Assembly: GCA_949840605.1 (NCBI GenBank)
Contig: CATKXN010000142.1
Coordinates: 1 to 7,076 of the forward strand
Direction of reading: 5' to 3'
DNA: 7,076 nucleotides
DNA from: an uncultured Alistipes sp.
GTDB lineage: Bacteria > Bacteroidota > Bacteroidia > Bacteroidales > Rikenellaceae
Below are positions 5,623 to 7,076 of the stretch, piece after piece. The notes beneath the pieces are model-generated. The model saw only the letters and a program-made list of their open reading frames with translations. It did not search any database and was not told the origin of the DNA. Within the stretch, counting starts at the first letter, position 1. Each line of letters begins with the position of its first letter. The translations under genes were made by a program, and so were the position numbers.

Positions 5623-6750
5623 TTATTCCGACTTCCCGGCCGTATCCTTGAAATAGATTTCCAACAGCTCCTTGGCCGCGATGAACGACGAAATCCGGTC
5701 CTCCAGTACGCGCTTCTCGTACTCCCCGATACGCCCTTCGACGGCCGGATCGCGGTAGAAACTCTCCCGCAGGGCCTCGTTGATCGTTTCGTACATCCAG
5801 TATTTGTTCTGCCGGTTGCGGTTGTGGCGGAAATAGCCGTTTTTCTCGATGTGCTCGAGGTATTCCTCGACGCCTTTCCAGACCTCCTCCAGACCCGTTC
5901 GGGTCACCGCCGACGAGGTGTAGACCTTGGGCCGCCAGCCCGATTCGGGCACCGGGAACAGCCTCAGGGCGCCCTGGAACTGCGTCTGCGCCAGTTCGGC
6001 CTTGTGGACGTTCTCGCCGTCGGCCTTGGTGATGACCATCAGGTCGGCCATCTCCATAATGCCGCGCTTGATGCCCTGCAATTCGTCTCCCGCGCCCGAG
6101 ATCTGCAGCAGCATGAAGAGATCGACCATCGAATGTACGGCGGTCTCCGACTGCCCGACGCCCACCGTCTCGATGAAGATGACGTCGAACCCGGCGGCCT
6201 CGCACAGTACGATCGTCTCGCGCGTCTTGCGGGCCACGCCGCCAAGCGATCCCGCCGACGGGGAGGGGCGCACGAAGACCGAAGGGTTGTTGCAGATGCT
6301 CTCCATGCGGGTTTTGTCGCCGAGAATCGAGCCCCCGCTGCGTTCCGACGAGGGGTCGATGGCCAGCACCGCGAGCTTGTGGCGCAGCGAGACGACCATG
6401 TTGCCGATGGCCTCGATAAAGGTGGATTTTCCGGCTCCCGGGACGCCCGTGATGCCGATGCGGACCGAGCGTCCGGCGTGGGGCAGGCACGCCTCGATGA
6501 TCTCCTGCGCCTGCGCATAGTGCGCCGGATTGGACGATTCGACCAGCGTGATGGCCTGCGAGAGGGTGGTGATGTTGCCCGCGAGGATGCCCTCGACATA
6601 CTCTCCGGTCGAAAGCGCGCGCTTCTTGCGACGCTTGAAATAAGGGCTTACTATGGGTTGATCCTCAACGCCCTCCGTGACGTTCAGGGCCGTGTCGTGA
6701 TGACAGTCGGCGTACTCTTTTTCGTAGTGGTCTATCTTGGTGAATGACAT
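5623..6750 (-). CDS. meaB: MeaB/ArgK-family GTPase, chaperone of methylmalonyl-CoA mutase
   Basis: This 375-residue G3E-family GTPase corresponds to MeaB/MMAA, which loads, guards and repairs the adenosylcobalamin cofactor of methylmalonyl-CoA mutase in the cytoplasm (the succinyl-CoA/methylmalonyl-CoA step of propionate metabolism). Visible motifs are the P-loop GVPGAGKS (102-109), DPSSERSGGSILGDKTRM (132-149), Walker B with the base-region ETVGVGQSE (194-202), and the guanine-specificity TKAD (241-244). SGAGDELQGIKRGIMEMAD (218-236) is also characteristic. The protein is about 40 residues longer than E. coli ArgK, due to an N-terminal extension rich in charged residues. The gene starts 6 bases after the stop of the upstream thioredoxin-fold gene, so both are probably co-transcribed from outside the window. 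The mutase genes are not in view. Older annotation as a lysine/arginine transport kinase (ArgK) is not supported by the motifs. Confidence 0.95.
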   Translation of the reverse strand: MSFTKIDHYEKEYADCHHDTALNVTEGVEDQPIVSPYFKRRKKRALSTGEYVEGILAGNITTLSQAITLVESSNPAHYAQAQEIIEACLPHAGRSVRIGITGVPGAGKSTFIEAIGNMVVSLRHKLAVLAIDPSSERSGGSILGDKTRMESICNNPSVFVRPSPSAGSLGGVARKTRETIVLCEAAGFDVIFIETVGVGQSETAVHSMVDLFMLLQISGAGDELQGIKRGIMEMADLMVITKADGENVHKAELAQTQFQGALRLFPVPESGWRPKVYTSSAVTRTGLEEVWKGVEEYLEHIEKNGYFRHNRNRQNKYWMYETINEALRESFYRDPAVEGRIGEYEKRVLEDRISSFIAAKELLEIYFKDTAGKSE

Positions 6751-6756
6751 GGAATG

Positions 6757-7076
6757 CTACCTGGTGGTTTGTTCGATCAGTTTTTCATTGAATTGCAGTG
6801 AATTGCCCATCCACACCGCGCGGTTGCGGGCGTCGGTGAGCACCCCGAATGGCACATAGGTGACGCCGAATGCGGTGAACGCCTTTTCCGTGTCGAGGGC
6901 CGCGCCGATCCGTTTCGAGAGGTAGGGTCTGAGCAGCGGAGTGACTTTCGCGGCGTCTTCTTTCGTCACGACGATCACGCGCAGTTTGGCCCCTGTTTTG
7001 TCGGTGATCTCCTTCAGGCGTTTGAGCGAGGTGATGCAGGCGGGGTTCGAAGAGTGGAAAAACTCGATGTAGGTCG
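6757..7076 (-). CDS. Thioredoxin-fold (TlpA-like) protein, 5' end outside the window
   Basis: The frame is open from the right edge to a TAG at 6757-6759, giving 105 complete residues; the start lies beyond the window, and a GTG at 6978 is internal. The visible part reads as most of a thioredoxin domain: strand TYIEFF, an active-site loop HSSNPAC, helix ITSLKRLKEI, strand LRVIVVTKED, then TYVPFGVLTD with a cis-proline (codon 6850-6852), and AVWMGNS before a final helix. In TlpA-type proteins the loop is C-x-x-C; here the first cysteine position is Asn (codon 7045-7047) and only the second Cys (7036-7038) remains. A classical disulfide reductase mechanism is therefore doubtful. It is probably exported, as TlpA proteins are, but the signal peptide would be outside the window. 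It is immediately upstream of meaB in the same direction. Confidence 0.75.
   Translation of the reverse strand, partial: TYIEFFHSSNPACITSLKRLKEITDKTGAKLRVIVVTKEDAAKVTPLLRPYLSKRIGAALDTEKAFTAFGVTYVPFGVLTDARNRAVWMGNSLQFNEKLIEQTTR

Noticed and set aside
4780..6747. Long plus-strand open frame of 655 codons across the sirtuin and MeaB genes
   Set aside because: It overlaps two genes with complete family motifs in other frames and crosses a strong terminator. Its peptide is Arg/Gly-rich without motifs, as expected for an out-of-frame reading in GC-rich DNA.
1..7076. CRISPR array, tRNA/rRNA, insertion sequence, integrase or phage defence system
   Set aside because: I saw no regularly spaced direct repeats, no cloverleaf or rRNA-like stretch, and no transposase, integrase or nuclease motif. 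All major open frames have metabolic or housekeeping assignments.

Overview
The window looks like the chromosome of a high-GC gut Bacteroidales bacterium, most likely Alistipes or a relative. This rests on GC-rich codon use, a textbook Bacteroidetes promoter (TTTG, 19 nt, TAnnTTTG), A/T-rich leaders without clear Shine-Dalgarno sites, and gene families common in that group. The genus is an inference. No rRNA, tRNA, CRISPR array, insertion sequence or phage gene is visible, and no gene-free stretch exceeds 300 bases.

Layout: (1) Bases 1-174 hold the 3' end of an unrecognised plus-strand gene. A two-way terminator at 192-227 separates it from the next operon. (2) Bases 236-3101 hold a minus-strand operon read as a steroid 5-alpha-reductase-like membrane enzyme, then an old yellow enzyme (OYE) flavoprotein, then a short-chain dehydrogenase. 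Its promoter is at 3145-3175. The OYE gene carries an apparent one-base deletion near 2072-2078 that splits it into two frames. The 84-base gap before it holds a strong 14-bp inverted repeat. (3) Bases 3321-4736 hold a minus-strand glutamate decarboxylase. (4) Bases 4832-5545 hold a plus-strand class III sirtuin without zinc cysteines. It converges through a strong terminator (5562-5597) on (5) a minus-strand MeaB/ArgK GTPase (5623-6750), which follows closely a thioredoxin-fold protein (6757-7076) that runs off the window.

The most interesting part is the 5-alpha-reductase / OYE / SDR operon. Its first protein resembles the human SRD5A1/2 steroid 5-alpha-reductases strongly, both in length and in catalytic positions. 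Combined with an OYE-type reductase (candidate 5-beta-reductase) and an SDR (candidate hydroxysteroid dehydrogenase), it matches the kind of gene set described in gut Bacteroidales for turning 3-oxo-delta4 bile acids or steroids into 5-alpha (allo) or 5-beta, 3-hydroxy products. If the frameshift is real, this strain may have lost the OYE branch and kept the 5-alpha branch.

The other genes point to acid resistance or GABA production (glutamate decarboxylase), protein deacylation (sirtuin) and B12-dependent methylmalonyl-CoA/succinyl-CoA metabolism (MeaB). Whether the sirtuin and MeaB are functionally linked is speculative.
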